Origin: an uncultured Clostridium sp.
GTDB taxonomy: Bacteria; Bacillota; Clostridia; TANB77; CAG-508
Assembly (NCBI GenBank): GCA_900555615.1
Contig: USMB01000005.1
Location: forward strand, 1 to 58,242
Length of the DNA stretch: 58,242 nt
Direction: 5' to 3'
Shown here piece by piece: positions 26,642 through 36,112 of this stretch (position 1 is the stretch's first letter; every line of letters starts with the position of its first letter). The notes below the pieces were generated by a model. It saw only the letters and a list, made by a program, of their open reading frames with translations. It had not been told where the DNA came from and did no database searches. A program made the translations under genes and the position numbers.

Positions 26642-28567
26642 ATGAGTAGAGTAGAAAATCCAAATTTAGAGAAATTCATAAAAAATTTCGTTGTAAATGC
26701 TTTAGAAAATTGCAATGATTTTGTAAAAGTATATAAAAAAGGCTTTGCAAGAAGAAAAATAGAAGATAATGTTAAACATGTATTTTCAAATGAATATAGT
26801 AAGAGTAATCTTGGGTATCATAAATCAAATGAAAGTAGTATTACAATATGTAGTAATAAGAGAGATGAACCACTCTTAACACCAAAAGATGTATGTAATG
26901 ATGAGGATAAGCTTACTACAATTCTACATGAGTCTATACATGCAATTTTAACTAAAGATGAGCAATATTGTAAAAAACATGATATTGTTTATGGTTCTGG
27001 AATGTTTGAAATTTGTAAAACAGGAGAAAGTGGAAGAGGTCTTAATGAAGGATTGACTAATTGGATATGTAGAGAGGCAGGACATTATACAATTACATAT
27101 CCTGAATTAACTAATCTTGTGTTTGAATTGGAATTAGCAATTGGTACAGAAAAAGTAATGAAATTAGGAAAAGGTGATTTAAAGAAAAATGTACCACAAC
27201 TACTTGGAATGAATAAGGCTGAATGCAAAGCTTTTATAGATGAAACAGATGAGATATGCTATAATTATTATAAGTTAGTAGATATATCTGTATTGATATC
27301 GATTTTAAAAAAATATTTAGATAATAAAGATAATAAAACTTTTGAAGAACAGCAAAAAGGTATCTTGAAAGAAGCTCAAGAATTAAAAGTTGATGATAAA
27401 TACAGTTTGCTTATAGAAGAAATAAAAAATTCTCATGTAGAGAACTCTATTAAAAACCAAATTTCGCTATTAAATGATGCAATGAAAGAATTGTTTGAAG
27501 AAGAAGCTGGAATGATAAAAGATACAGAGAGTAGAATATTTACAAAATATTTTGAAAAAGAGTGGAATGAAATCCTAAAAAGTCAACAAATTGCAAAAAA
27601 AGATTTTATAAAATTTAGAGATTTAAATGCTTTAATGTATAAAGAAAATAGCTTAAATGAAGATGCTTCTGAATATTCGTCAGAGAGATTTCAAAGACAA
27701 TTTGAAATTGCTAAAAAATTATATTTAAATGAACTTATAAAAAATAGTGCAATTTATTATAATAGTGGAAAATTAACATTAGAACGAGCTAAAAATCTTA
27801 TTGATAATGCGACAGAAATTGGAGAAAACGAACGAAATCATATGATTGAAAATCTTTCTGTTATAATTGCAAAAGATAATGCTGTAGCTGCACAAAAATT
27901 GATGGAATATTTAGTGGATAAGAATAAAATTGAAGATATAAATCAATATGAAATTTATTATGCTAAAGCAGGAAAGTCAAATATTCAGTTATTTGCTAAA
28001 AATAAAAAAATAGAATTTACGTCAAATTCAATTTCTAGAAAAAATATAAAAGCAAAAGATATAATAGAAAATCCTAATGGCATTTTTGAGTTTACGCTTG
28101 CTCTTAATGAAAATGACAAGAATATTATTAAAGAGTTTTTACAAATAAAAGAAAGAATAGAAAAGCAAAATCCAGACGCAAATATAGAGATTTTTGATAG
28201 AACAATAGTAGTTGATTATGGATATAAGAAAAATATATATTTTATTGAGAATGGAATGGTATTACCGGCTGAAATAGAAAATATGGAACCTATTAGAATA
28301 GGATTTCAAACTGATAAAAGAAAATTGTTACCAGTAAAATATCAAAAAAGAAACTTTTTTGATAGAATTATTCAAAAAATAAGAGATAATATTCTAAAAA
28401 ATCCGAATGAAGCAGTTCTCTATAGTGGTGGTAATTCAGATAAAACAAAAGAATTTAGAAAAAGTATGGTTGTATATAGAAAGAATGACGCTGGTAGTCA
28501 AAGAAGAAGAAAAAAAGATAGAAAAATAGTTTATAGAAAAACAGATTCAGATGAGAAATCACGCTAA
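26642..28567 (+). CDS. Predicted zinc metallopeptidase, 641 residues, uncharacterised
   Basis: No close family is recognised. The N-terminal part has a clear zincin signature: HESIH at residues 96-100 and, 40 residues on, GLNEGLTNW with E136 in the place of the third zinc ligand. No signal peptide or membrane segment is seen, so it acts in the cytoplasm or leaves by another route. The middle is helical and charged, and the last 60 residues are very basic (RRRKKDRK and similar), which could bind nucleic acid or the membrane. It follows a 77-residue gene. Confidence 0.6.
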   Translation: MSRVENPNLEKFIKNFVVNALENCNDFVKVYKKGFARRKIEDNVKHVFSNEYSKSNLGYHKSNESSITICSNKRDEPLLTPKDVCNDEDKLTTILHESIHAILTKDEQYCKKHDIVYGSGMFEICKTGESGRGLNEGLTNWICREAGHYTITYPELTNLVFELELAIGTEKVMKLGKGDLKKNVPQLLGMNKAECKAFIDETDEICYNYYKLVDISVLISILKKYLDNKDNKTFEEQQKGILKEAQELKVDDKYSLLIEEIKNSHVENSIKNQISLLNDAMKELFEEEAGMIKDTESRIFTKYFEKEWNEILKSQQIAKKDFIKFRDLNALMYKENSLNEDASEYSSERFQRQFEIAKKLYLNELIKNSAIYYNSGKLTLERAKNLIDNATEIGENERNHMIENLSVIIAKDNAVAAQKLMEYLVDKNKIEDINQYEIYYAKAGKSNIQLFAKNKKIEFTSNSISRKNIKAKDIIENPNGIFEFTLALNENDKNIIKEFLQIKERIEKQNPDANIEIFDRTIVVDYGYKKNIYFIENGMVLPAEIENMEPIRIGFQTDKRKLLPVKYQKRNFFDRIIQKIRDNILKNPNEAVLYSGGNSDKTKEFRKSMVVYRKNDAGSQRRRKKDRKIVYRKTDSDEKSR

Positions 28568-28570
28568 AAA

Positions 28571-28599
28571 CTTTACAAATTATGTAGATTAGTGTATAA
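28571..28599 (+). promoter_or_regulatory. Promoter of tyrS
   Basis: TTTACA (28571-28576), 17-bp spacer, TATAAT (28594-28599). The leader of about 40 nt is too short for a T-box. Confidence 0.75.
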
Positions 28600-28644
28600 T
28601 ACAAAAATAGCAAAACAGTTGAAATATAGGGAGGAGAATATAAT

Positions 28645-29868
28645 ATGACATTAGTAGAAGATTTAAAATGGAGAGGATTAATAAAAGATATATCAAGTCC
28701 AGAATTAGAAGAAAAATTAAATAAAGGTGGATTAACATTCTATATAGGAACAGATCCAACAGCAGATAGTTTACATGTTGGACATTTATCAAGCTTTTTA
28801 ATATCAAAAAGATTAAAAGAAGCGGGACATCATCCAATACTTTTAGTTGGTGGTGGAACAGGAATGATAGGAGACCCAAGACCTACAACAGAAAGAGCAA
28901 TGATAAGTAAAGAACAAGTAAGACATAATTTTGAATGTTTGAAAAAACAAGTAGAAGATATATTTGGATTTGAAGTTGTAAATAATAATGATTGGTATCA
29001 AGATATAAATGTAATAGACTTCTTAAGAGATTACGGAAAATGTTTTAATGTAAATTACATGTTAGATAAAGATATAATAAGAAGAAGACTTGAATCTGGA
29101 ATTACATATACAGAATTTTCATATATGATATTACAAGCATTAGATTTCAAACATTTACATGAATGTAATGGAGTTGACTTACAATGTGCAGGGTCAGACC
29201 AATGGGGAAATATAACAGCGGGAATTGATTTAATAAGAAAATCAACAGGTGATGAAGTTTATGGATTTACAATGCCATTAGTAACAGATTCTCAAGGTAA
29301 GAAGTTTGGAAAAAGTGAAGGAAATGCTTTATGGTTAGATAAAACAAAAACATCAAGTTATAAACTATATCAATTTTTTGTAAATGTAGAAGATAGTATG
29401 GTAATAGATTATTTAAAAATTTACACATTCTTATCAAAAGAAGAAATTGAAGAATATGCAAAGAAAAATGCAGAACATCCAGAGTTAAGAGAAGCACATA
29501 AAGCTTTAGCAAGAGAAATTATTACATTTTTACATGGAAAAGAAGAATATGAAAGAGCAGAAAAATTAGCTCAAAGCTTATTTAATAATGAATTTAAAAA
29601 TTTAACAAAACAAGATATTGCAGACTTATTTGATGAACAAGATATGAAAAATGTTGAAAGCAATATTGGAATAGTAGATATGGTTGTAAATGTTGGTGCC
29701 GCTTCTAGCAAAAGAGAAGCAAGAGAATTCATCTCAAGTGGAGCTGTATCAATTAATGGAGAAAAAATCACAGATAATACAATCACAATATCAGATGATA
29801 TGTTTATAGACAATACTTACATAATTATAAAGAGAGGTAAGAAAAATTACTATATAGGTAGAAAATAA
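28645..29868 (+). CDS. tyrS: Tyrosyl-tRNA synthetase
   Basis: A 407-residue class I synthetase that charges tRNA-Tyr. It has the HIGH-type motif HVGH (44-47), the KFGKS loop (220-224), a Gln/Asp-rich tyrosine pocket (GSDQWGNITAG), and a C-terminal S4 RNA-binding domain (about 345-407) with SKREAREFISSGAVSING. Length is normal. GGGAGGAG sits before the ATG. It has its own promoter and is followed by the two mgtE genes. Confidence 0.96.
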   Translation: MTLVEDLKWRGLIKDISSPELEEKLNKGGLTFYIGTDPTADSLHVGHLSSFLISKRLKEAGHHPILLVGGGTGMIGDPRPTTERAMISKEQVRHNFECLKKQVEDIFGFEVVNNNDWYQDINVIDFLRDYGKCFNVNYMLDKDIIRRRLESGITYTEFSYMILQALDFKHLHECNGVDLQCAGSDQWGNITAGIDLIRKSTGDEVYGFTMPLVTDSQGKKFGKSEGNALWLDKTKTSSYKLYQFFVNVEDSMVIDYLKIYTFLSKEEIEEYAKKNAEHPELREAHKALAREIITFLHGKEEYERAEKLAQSLFNNEFKNLTKQDIADLFDEQDMKNVESNIGIVDMVVNVGAASSKREAREFISSGAVSINGEKITDNTITISDDMFIDNTYIIIKRGKKNYYIGRK

Positions 29869-29903
29869 CCCATTTCTAAAAAAATAATAAAAGGAGAAAG
29901 GAA

Positions 29904-31244
29904 ATGGAAAAAAATTTAGAAAAAATAAAAGACCTATTAACAAATAAAAAATATAATGAATTAAAGAAAATTTTAAATGAACTTAACAGTGCTGATATTC
30001 CTGGAATATTAGAGGAATTTGATAAAGAAGATGTAATCAGAATTTTCAGATTATTATCAAAAGAGCAAGCAGGAGAAGCTTTTTCTTATATGGAATCAGA
30101 TATGAGAGAAAAGCTTCTTGAAGATTTAACAGATAGAGAATTGAAAAGTGTAATAGATGAATTGTTTATGGATGACACAGTTGACTTAATAGAAGAAATG
30201 CCATCAAATGTTGTAAAAAGAATATTGAAATTAGTAAATAAAGAAGACAGAAATACAATAAATGAATTGTTAAAATATCCAGAAGATAGTGCTGGAAGTA
30301 TAATGACAACAGAGTTTATTGATTTAAAAGAAAATATGACAGCAGAGCAAGCTCTTAAAAGAATTAGAAAAATTGGAACAGATTCTGAGACAATATATAC
30401 TTGTTATGTATTAACAGAAAAGAGAATTCTAAAAGGAATAATAAATATTAAAGATATTTTAATTGCACCAAAAGAAAAGTTAATCAAGGAATTAATGGAA
30501 ACAAATATAATATCAGCAAATACATTAGAAGACAAAGAAGAAGTTGCTAAGAAATTTGATAAATATGATTTTTATGCATTACCAGTAGTTGATAATGAAA
30601 GTAGATTGGTTGGAATTATAACAGTAGATGATGCTATTAATGTATTGCAAGATGAGGCACAAGAGGACTTTGAAAAAATGGCAGCAATAACTCCAACAGA
30701 AGAAGGATATTTTGAAACATCAGTATGGAAACATGCTAAGAATAGAATTGTGTGGTTATTGATATTGATGTTATCAGCAGCAATAACGGGAAATATATTA
30801 GCACAATATGAAGCGGCATTTGCAGTAGCACCATTGTTAGTTGCATTTATACCGATGATAATGGGAACAGGTGGAAACTGTGGTTCACAAAGTTCTACAT
30901 TGATAATTCGTGGACTTGCAACAGATGAAATAAAACTAAAAGATATTTTTAGAGTTATTTGGAAAGAAATAAGAGTTGCTTTTATAGTTGGAGTGGCACT
31001 TGCGATAGTTAATGCTATAAGAGTAATAATTCAATATAGAGATATTAAACTTGCAGTAGTTTTAGGAATTACTTTAATAGTAACCACAATTATTTCAAAA
31101 GTATTAGGCTGTGTTTTGCCAATGCTTGCAAAAAGATTAAAATTGGATCCAGCCATTATGGCTGCACCACTTATTACAACATTAGTAGATGTATGTTCAA
31201 TATTAGTATATTTTCAAGTAGCTACATCTATTATGGGACTTTAA
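29904..31244 (+). CDS. mgtE: Magnesium transporter MgtE (copy 1)
   Basis: A 446-residue channel-like Mg2+ importer: MgtE N domain (about 5-125), paired CBS domains (about 130-255, with VGIITVDDAINVL), a plug helix and five membrane segments. GTGGNCGSQSS and PLITTLVDVCSIL hold the pore-lining residues, including the Asp expected to select Mg2+. The CBS/N domains gate the pore when cytoplasmic Mg2+ is high. It stands 35 bp after tyrS and 17 bp before a close paralogue. No M-box fits in the gap. Confidence 0.94.
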   Translation: MEKNLEKIKDLLTNKKYNELKKILNELNSADIPGILEEFDKEDVIRIFRLLSKEQAGEAFSYMESDMREKLLEDLTDRELKSVIDELFMDDTVDLIEEMPSNVVKRILKLVNKEDRNTINELLKYPEDSAGSIMTTEFIDLKENMTAEQALKRIRKIGTDSETIYTCYVLTEKRILKGIINIKDILIAPKEKLIKELMETNIISANTLEDKEEVAKKFDKYDFYALPVVDNESRLVGIITVDDAINVLQDEAQEDFEKMAAITPTEEGYFETSVWKHAKNRIVWLLILMLSAAITGNILAQYEAAFAVAPLLVAFIPMIMGTGGNCGSQSSTLIIRGLATDEIKLKDIFRVIWKEIRVAFIVGVALAIVNAIRVIIQYRDIKLAVVLGITLIVTTIISKVLGCVLPMLAKRLKLDPAIMAAPLITTLVDVCSILVYFQVATSIMGL

Positions 31245-31261
31245 AGTAAGGGGTGATTAAA

Positions 31262-32590
31262 ATGGAAGAAATAGTTGAATTAATAAAAAATAGAAAATTT
31301 TCAGAATTAAAAGCAAAATTAAGTGAAATGAAAAGTGCTGATATATCAAGCATATTAGATGAGTCTACTAAAGAAGATGCTGTTATAATCTTTAGACTTT
31401 TATCAAAAGAAAAAGCAGGAATGACATTTTCTTATATGGAATCAGACATGAGAGAAAAGCTAATAAGTGATTTAACAGATAAAGAGTTAAAAGGCATATT
31501 AGATGAATTATTTATGGATGATACAGTTGATTTAATAGAAGAAATGCCATCAAATGTGGTAAAAAAGATTTTAAAAGCTGTAAATAAAGAAGATAGAAAA
31601 ACAATAAATGAATTGTTAAAATATCCAGAAGATAGTGCTGGAAGCATAATGACAACAGAATTTGTAGATTTGAAAGAAAATATGACAATTGAGCAAGCTC
31701 TTGATAGAATTCGTAAATTAGCAGTTAATTCTGAAACAATATATACATGTTATGTTTTAAATCAAAATAGAATATTGCAAGGAATTGTAAGTATAAAAGA
31801 AATATTACTAGCAAAAGAAAATTGTTTAATTTCTGATTTGATGGAAACAAATATAATCTCAGTAAATACTTTAGAAGACCAAGAGGAAGTAGCTAAAAAG
31901 TTTGATAAATATGATTTATATGCATTACCTGTAGTAGATAATGAAAATAGATTAGTTGGAATTGTAACAGTAGATGATGCTATTAATGTATTACATGATG
32001 AGGTAGAAGAAGACTTTGAAAAAATGGCAGCTATGCAACCAACAGAAGATGGTTATTTTGAAACATCAGTATGGAAACATGCTAAAAATAGAATTGTTTG
32101 GTTATTATTCTTAATGCTTTCATCAATTATAACAGGGGCAATTATAACAAATTATGAAAATGCATTTGCAGCAATTCCAATATTAGTAGCTTTTATTCCT
32201 ATGATAATGGATACAGGTGGAAACTGTGGTTCACAAAGTTCTACATTGATAATTCGTGGACTTGCAACAGATGAGCTAGAGCCTAAAGATGCATTAAAGA
32301 TTTTATGGAAAGAGATTAGGGTTGCTCTTGTGGTAGGTGTGATATTAACACTTGTAAATGGATTGAGAATTTTTGTACAATATAAGAATTTACAATTAGC
32401 AGTTACAGTGGGATTAAGTATATGTGTAACAGTAATTTTATCTAAGTCAATTGGTTGTTTGTTACCATTAATAGCTAAAAAATTAAAGTTAGACCCAGCA
32501 ATAATGGCTGCACCTTTAATTACTACTATTGTTGATGTATTATCAATACTAGTATATTTCCAAATTGCAACAGCAATTATGGGGTTGTAA
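31262..32590 (+). CDS. mgtE: Magnesium transporter MgtE (copy 2, tandem paralogue)
   Basis: A 442-residue copy of the preceding gene with the same domain order. Long stretches are identical, such as FMDDTVDLIEEMPSNVVK and GGNCGSQSSTLIIRGLATDE, while the loop before the latter reads MDTGG rather than MGTGG. The start at 31262 follows AAGGGGTG; the upstream GTG is too close to that site. The copy likely arose by tandem duplication and may differ in gating or affinity. Confidence 0.93.
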   Translation: MEEIVELIKNRKFSELKAKLSEMKSADISSILDESTKEDAVIIFRLLSKEKAGMTFSYMESDMREKLISDLTDKELKGILDELFMDDTVDLIEEMPSNVVKKILKAVNKEDRKTINELLKYPEDSAGSIMTTEFVDLKENMTIEQALDRIRKLAVNSETIYTCYVLNQNRILQGIVSIKEILLAKENCLISDLMETNIISVNTLEDQEEVAKKFDKYDLYALPVVDNENRLVGIVTVDDAINVLHDEVEEDFEKMAAMQPTEDGYFETSVWKHAKNRIVWLLFLMLSSIITGAIITNYENAFAAIPILVAFIPMIMDTGGNCGSQSSTLIIRGLATDELEPKDALKILWKEIRVALVVGVILTLVNGLRIFVQYKNLQLAVTVGLSICVTVILSKSIGCLLPLIAKKLKLDPAIMAAPLITTIVDVLSILVYFQIATAIMGL

Positions 32591-32617
32591 ATAAATAATG
32601 TGAAAATTGTGTGAAAC

Positions 32618-32660
32618 TTGGCACTCTACTATTGACATTGCTAATATATAGATATATAAT
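32618..32660 (+). promoter_or_regulatory. CIRCE-like operator with embedded promoter, upstream of htpG
   Basis: TTGGCACTC (32618-32626), TACTATTGA, CATTGCTAA (32636-32644). The -35 TTGACA (32632-32637) and -10 TATAAT (32655-32660) are 17 bp apart. A further TTAGCACTT begins at 32660 and could pair with AGTGTTT beyond the ribosome site. Confidence 0.78.
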
Positions 32661-32689
32661 TAGCACTTGAAAAGGAGAGTGTTTTTATT

Positions 32690-34576
32690 ATGAGTAAAAA
32701 ACAATTTAAAGCAGAATCTAAGAGACTATTAGATTTAATGATAAATTCAATTTATACAAACAAAGAGATATTTTTAAGAGAATTAATTTCAAATGCGAGT
32801 GATGCGATGGACAAATTATATTATCGTTCATTAACAGATAAGAACTTAAATGTAGATCGTTCAAAATTAGAAATTAAAATAGAATTAGACAAAGAAAAAC
32901 GTGAAATAAGAATAAAAGATAATGGATGTGGAATGACAGAACAAGAATTAGAAAATAATTTAGGGACAATAGCACAAAGTGGTTCATTAGCATTCAAAGA
33001 AGCAAATGAGAAAAAAGATGATATTTCTATAATAGGACAATTCGGTGTTGGATTCTATTCAGCATTTATGGTTAGTGATAAAGTAACTGTAGAAAGTAAA
33101 TCTGTTGATGAAGAACAAGCTCACAAATGGGAATCAACAGGTGCTGAAGGTTATACAATAGAACCATGCAATAAACAAGATATAGGAACAACAATAATAT
33201 TACACATAAAAGAAGATAATGATGATGAAAAATATAGTAATTATCTAGAAAACTATAAAATACAAGAATTAATAAGAAAATATTCAGATTACATTAGATA
33301 TCCTATAAAAATGGATGTAGAACGTAAAGAGAAAAAAGAAGGAACTGAAAATGAATTTGAGACAAAAGTAGAAACAGAAACAATGAATAGTATGGTTCCT
33401 ATCTGGAAAAGAGAAAAAAGCAAAGTAACAAAAGAAGAATACAATAACTTCTATACAGAAAAATTTAGTGACTTTATGCCACCACTAAAAGTAATTCATT
33501 CATCAGTAGAAGGACAATTCACATATACAGCATTATTATATATTCCATCACATTTACCATATGATTACTATTCACAAGCATATGAAAAAGGATTACAATT
33601 ATATTCAAATGGTGTGCTAATAATGAACAAATGTAGTGAATTATTACCAGACTATTTCGGATTTGTAAAAGGATTAGTAGATAGCCCAGATTTATCTTTA
33701 AATATTTCAAGGGAGATGTTACAACATGATAGACAATTAAGAGTTATAGCAAAAAATCTTGAAAATAAAATTAGAACAGAATTACAAAACATGCTTAAAA
33801 ATGATAGAGAAGAATATGAAAAATTCTTTAATACATTTGGAATGCAATTGAAATATGGAACTTATGATAATTATGGAATGAATAAAGACAAATTAAAAGA
33901 CTTGTTAATGTTCCATTCTTCAGCAGAAAAGAAACTTGTAACATTAGATGAATATGTTTCTAGAATGAAAGAAGGACAAGATACTATTTATTATGCTTCA
34001 GGAGAGTCTGTTGATAAAATAGATATGTTACCACAAGTAGAAGGGGTAAAAGATAAAGGATATGAAATTTTATATCTTGCTGAAAATGTTGATGAATTCA
34101 TAATGCAAACATTACAAGAATATAATGGAAAGAAGTTTGCAAACGTTTGTGCAGATAACATAGACTTAGAGACAAAAGAAGAAAAAGAAGAACTTCAAAA
34201 AGTTAATGATGAAAATAAAGATATGTTTGAAGTTATGAAAGAAGCGGTTGGAGAAGAAGTTGATAAAGTTAGATATACTCACAAATTAAAGAATCATCCA
34301 GTTTGTATAACAAGTGAAGGTGCAATTTCTGTTAAAATGGAAAAAGTTATTAATGCTATGCCTAACAATGAAGAAAAGGTAAAAGCTCAAACTATATTAG
34401 AGATTAATGAAAATCATCCAATTGCGAAGAAGATTAAGGAATTATATGCTTCTAATAAAGAAGAACTTAAAGAATATACTAAAGTTCTATATGCACAAGC
34501 TAGATTGATAGAAGGATTGCCTATTGAGAATCCAACAGAAATTAGTAATTTGATTTGTAATTTAATTGCAAAATAG
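32690..34576 (+). CDS. htpG: Chaperone protein HtpG (Hsp90)
   Basis: A 628-residue Hsp90-family chaperone. The N-terminal GHKL ATPase shows the conserved ELISNASDAMDKL, DNGCGM and GQFGVGFYSAFMV segments, and the middle domain has VDSPDLSLNISREMLQ with the catalytic-loop arginine. C-terminal dimerisation domain present, full length. It is preceded by a CIRCE-like promoter identical in design to that of clpB, so both are probably controlled by HrcA. A terminator follows. Confidence 0.96.
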   Translation: MSKKQFKAESKRLLDLMINSIYTNKEIFLRELISNASDAMDKLYYRSLTDKNLNVDRSKLEIKIELDKEKREIRIKDNGCGMTEQELENNLGTIAQSGSLAFKEANEKKDDISIIGQFGVGFYSAFMVSDKVTVESKSVDEEQAHKWESTGAEGYTIEPCNKQDIGTTIILHIKEDNDDEKYSNYLENYKIQELIRKYSDYIRYPIKMDVERKEKKEGTENEFETKVETETMNSMVPIWKREKSKVTKEEYNNFYTEKFSDFMPPLKVIHSSVEGQFTYTALLYIPSHLPYDYYSQAYEKGLQLYSNGVLIMNKCSELLPDYFGFVKGLVDSPDLSLNISREMLQHDRQLRVIAKNLENKIRTELQNMLKNDREEYEKFFNTFGMQLKYGTYDNYGMNKDKLKDLLMFHSSAEKKLVTLDEYVSRMKEGQDTIYYASGESVDKIDMLPQVEGVKDKGYEILYLAENVDEFIMQTLQEYNGKKFANVCADNIDLETKEEKEELQKVNDENKDMFEVMKEAVGEEVDKVRYTHKLKNHPVCITSEGAISVKMEKVINAMPNNEEKVKAQTILEINENHPIAKKIKELYASNKEELKEYTKVLYAQARLIEGLPIENPTEISNLICNLIAK

Positions 34577-34582
34577 TTAGAT

Positions 34583-34620
34583 TAAAAGAATACGTCATAG
34601 TAGCGTATTCTTATTTTTTT
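34583..34620 (+). terminator. Terminator of htpG
   Basis: AAGAATACG (34586-34594) pairs with CGTATTCTT (34604-34612), followed by a T-rich stretch. Confidence 0.85.
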
Positions 34621-34649
34621 CATAAGATATATAAATGGAGGTATTGAAT

Positions 34650-35258
34650 ATGAAAAAAATAATGGAAGTAAAAAACATTTGCAAAACATATCAATCTCAA
34701 AATGGAGAAATAGAAGCATTAAAGAACATAAGTTTTGATATATGTGAAGGAGAGTATATAAGTATAATAGGACCAAGTGGATGTGGGAAATCTACATTAT
34801 TATCAATAATATCAGGGCTTGAAAATAAAACATCAGGAGAAATTTACATAGATGGAAAAATCGGATATATGTTGCAAAAAGATAATCTTTTAGAATGGAG
34901 AACAATTTATAAAAATGTATTATTAGGTTTAGAAATTCAAAAAGAAAATACGCCAGAAAATAGAGCATATGTAGAGGAACTATTAAAGAAGTATGAATTG
35001 TATGAATTTAAGGATAAATATCCCACTCAATTATCTGGTGGAATGAGACAAAGAGTTGCACTTATAAGAACATTAGCTATTAGACCTAAAATCTTGTTAT
35101 TAGATGAAGCATTTTCTGCATTAGATTATCAAACTAGATTAATGGTTACAGAAGATGTTTATAAAATCTTGAAAGCTGAAAATATAACAGCATTAATGGT
35201 TACACATGATATATCAGAAGGAATATTCCAAAGTAGACACCAAGTCGAAAATGCTTGA
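34650..35258 (+). pseudogene. NitT/TauT-type ABC ATPase, 5' part (interrupted by the mobile element)
   Basis: The first 190 codons of an ABC ATPase of the nitrate/sulfonate/taurine/pyrimidine-precursor class. Walker A GPSGCGKST (41-49), signature LSGGMRQR, Walker B ILLLDEAFSA and the H-loop His186 are all present. At base 35220 native sequence ends inside the codon after ISE and 12 foreign residues follow to a stop at 35258. The rest resumes at 40279 in the right frame; joined, they give a 248-residue protein. The truncated form keeps all ATP-site motifs, so some activity is possible. Confidence 0.9.
35215..35239 (+). other. Left attachment site (attL) of the serine-recombinase element
   Basis: Core CAGAAG (35215-35220), nine bases, then AAAGTAGACA (35230-35239). 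The mirror arrangement is found at the right end (40254-40278). Confidence 0.8.
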
Positions 35259-35574
35259 AAAACGATTTGAATTCAATTTCATTTATAGCAGATAAATTAA
35301 CCGCACTAAGTAATAAAAATGGTTATTGCCATGCTAAAAATAGATATTTTGCAAATTTGTATAATGTGGCTAACGAAACAATTAGTAGATGGATTTCACA
35401 TTTAGAAGAATTAGGTTATATTTATACAGAAATAAAAAGAAATGAACAAAAAAAGTAATAGCTAGATACATATATATTGCAGATTTAAATTATATAAATG
35501 ATGGACAAGAATATAGGGATGAAAAATTTTTCGTACCTCTATGTAAAAAAATACATACCCTATTGAGAAAATAA
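35251..35574 (+). pseudogene. Replication-initiator-like HTH_36 protein, truncated and frameshifted
   Basis: The first frame (from 35255) gives an HTH_36-like domain: NKNGYCHAKNRYFANLYNV followed by ETISRWISHLEELGYI. It stops at 35458 after an A-rich run; shifting one base gives VIARYIYIADL and continues to 35574. The N-terminus is cut off by the element's left end and no ribosome site is seen. This is the start of plasmid or ICE replication proteins, now broken. Confidence 0.65.
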
Positions 35575-35830
35575 TAAATAGGTATTGATAAAAATGTCAA
35601 AGATAATAATATAAAAATTAATATTATAAATGTTAATAGATGATGATTTATTTTATTTTTAATTAATGCAAAAAGATCATAAAATAAAATAAAATAAAAT
35701 AAAATAGTACAGTACGCAAAAGTAGGGATTTTCTTAATATTTTTGCTTAGAAAAATTCTCTAGGTAGACGAATGAGCAAATACAGGGAAGAAGAGACTTA
35801 CAAAGATTTCATGCTCCATTTTGCCGTGTC

Positions 35831-35948
35831 AAGGTAGGTAGGCGACTGCGTAAGCTGTCGAATATCCTACCTTAAATGGACTATTTTAGGTAAGGTTTTA
35901 GACTTATGAGGGCAGGTGTGTGATAGCGAAAGCTATTGTATACCTGCC
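35831..35948 (+). ncRNA. Candidate structured RNA with two GNRA-capped hairpins
   Basis: Hairpin 1 (35831-35873): AAGGTAGG pairs with CCTACCTT, then an internal loop and CGAC.GC over a GTAA loop. Hairpin 2 (35911-35948): 17 bp with wobble pairs, GGCAGGT outer stem with ACCTGCC, and a GAAA loop closed by GC. The two share outline and partial sequence, as if duplicated with compensatory change. GC content far exceeds that of the flanks. No known RNA family was recognised, and transcription is not shown. Confidence 0.45.
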
Positions 35949-36032
35949 AATGTTCTATTATATGAGAGATTAATTGAAAGTTACTGTTAAAAAAAGTTGT
36001 CTTTGGACATACTTTGGGATTCACGAAACTAG

Positions 36033-36061
36033 TTGCAAATTATGTAAAAATATGCTAAAAT
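36033..36061 (+). promoter_or_regulatory. Promoter of the first DGR target gene
   Basis: TTGCAA (36033-36038), 17-bp spacer, TAAAAT (36056-36061) with TG one base upstream of the -10. Confidence 0.55.
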
Positions 36062-36112
36062 ATAATTTGTAAGCAAAAAGCTACAAATTTTGAAAAACAG
36101 GAGGATACGGAT

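Larger units (their letters stand above)
35575..36112 (+). other. Non-coding stretch of the element, 538 bp
   Basis: No gene is seen. It holds five AAAAT units (35681-35705), two strong hairpins (35831-35948), and a promoter for the first DGR target gene (36033-36061). The remaining bases are AT-rich without clear structure. Confidence 0.6.

Noticed and set aside
28571..28645. T-box leader for tyrS (and for hisS at 45989-46069)
   Set aside because: The leaders are only about 45-60 nt and contain no T-box core or antiterminator hairpins.
29869..29903. M-box riboswitch before mgtE
   Set aside because: The gap is only 35 bp and has just a ribosome site.
35681..35705. AAAAT x5 tandem repeat as an iteron origin
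   Set aside because: The unit is a 5-bp AT slippage tract; a truncated replication gene is nearby but no iterons with specific sequence are seen.
35831..35948. Group II intron or RNase P RNA
   Set aside because: No domain V-like hairpin with AGC triad, no intron ends and no RNase P core sequences were seen; only two hairpins are clear.
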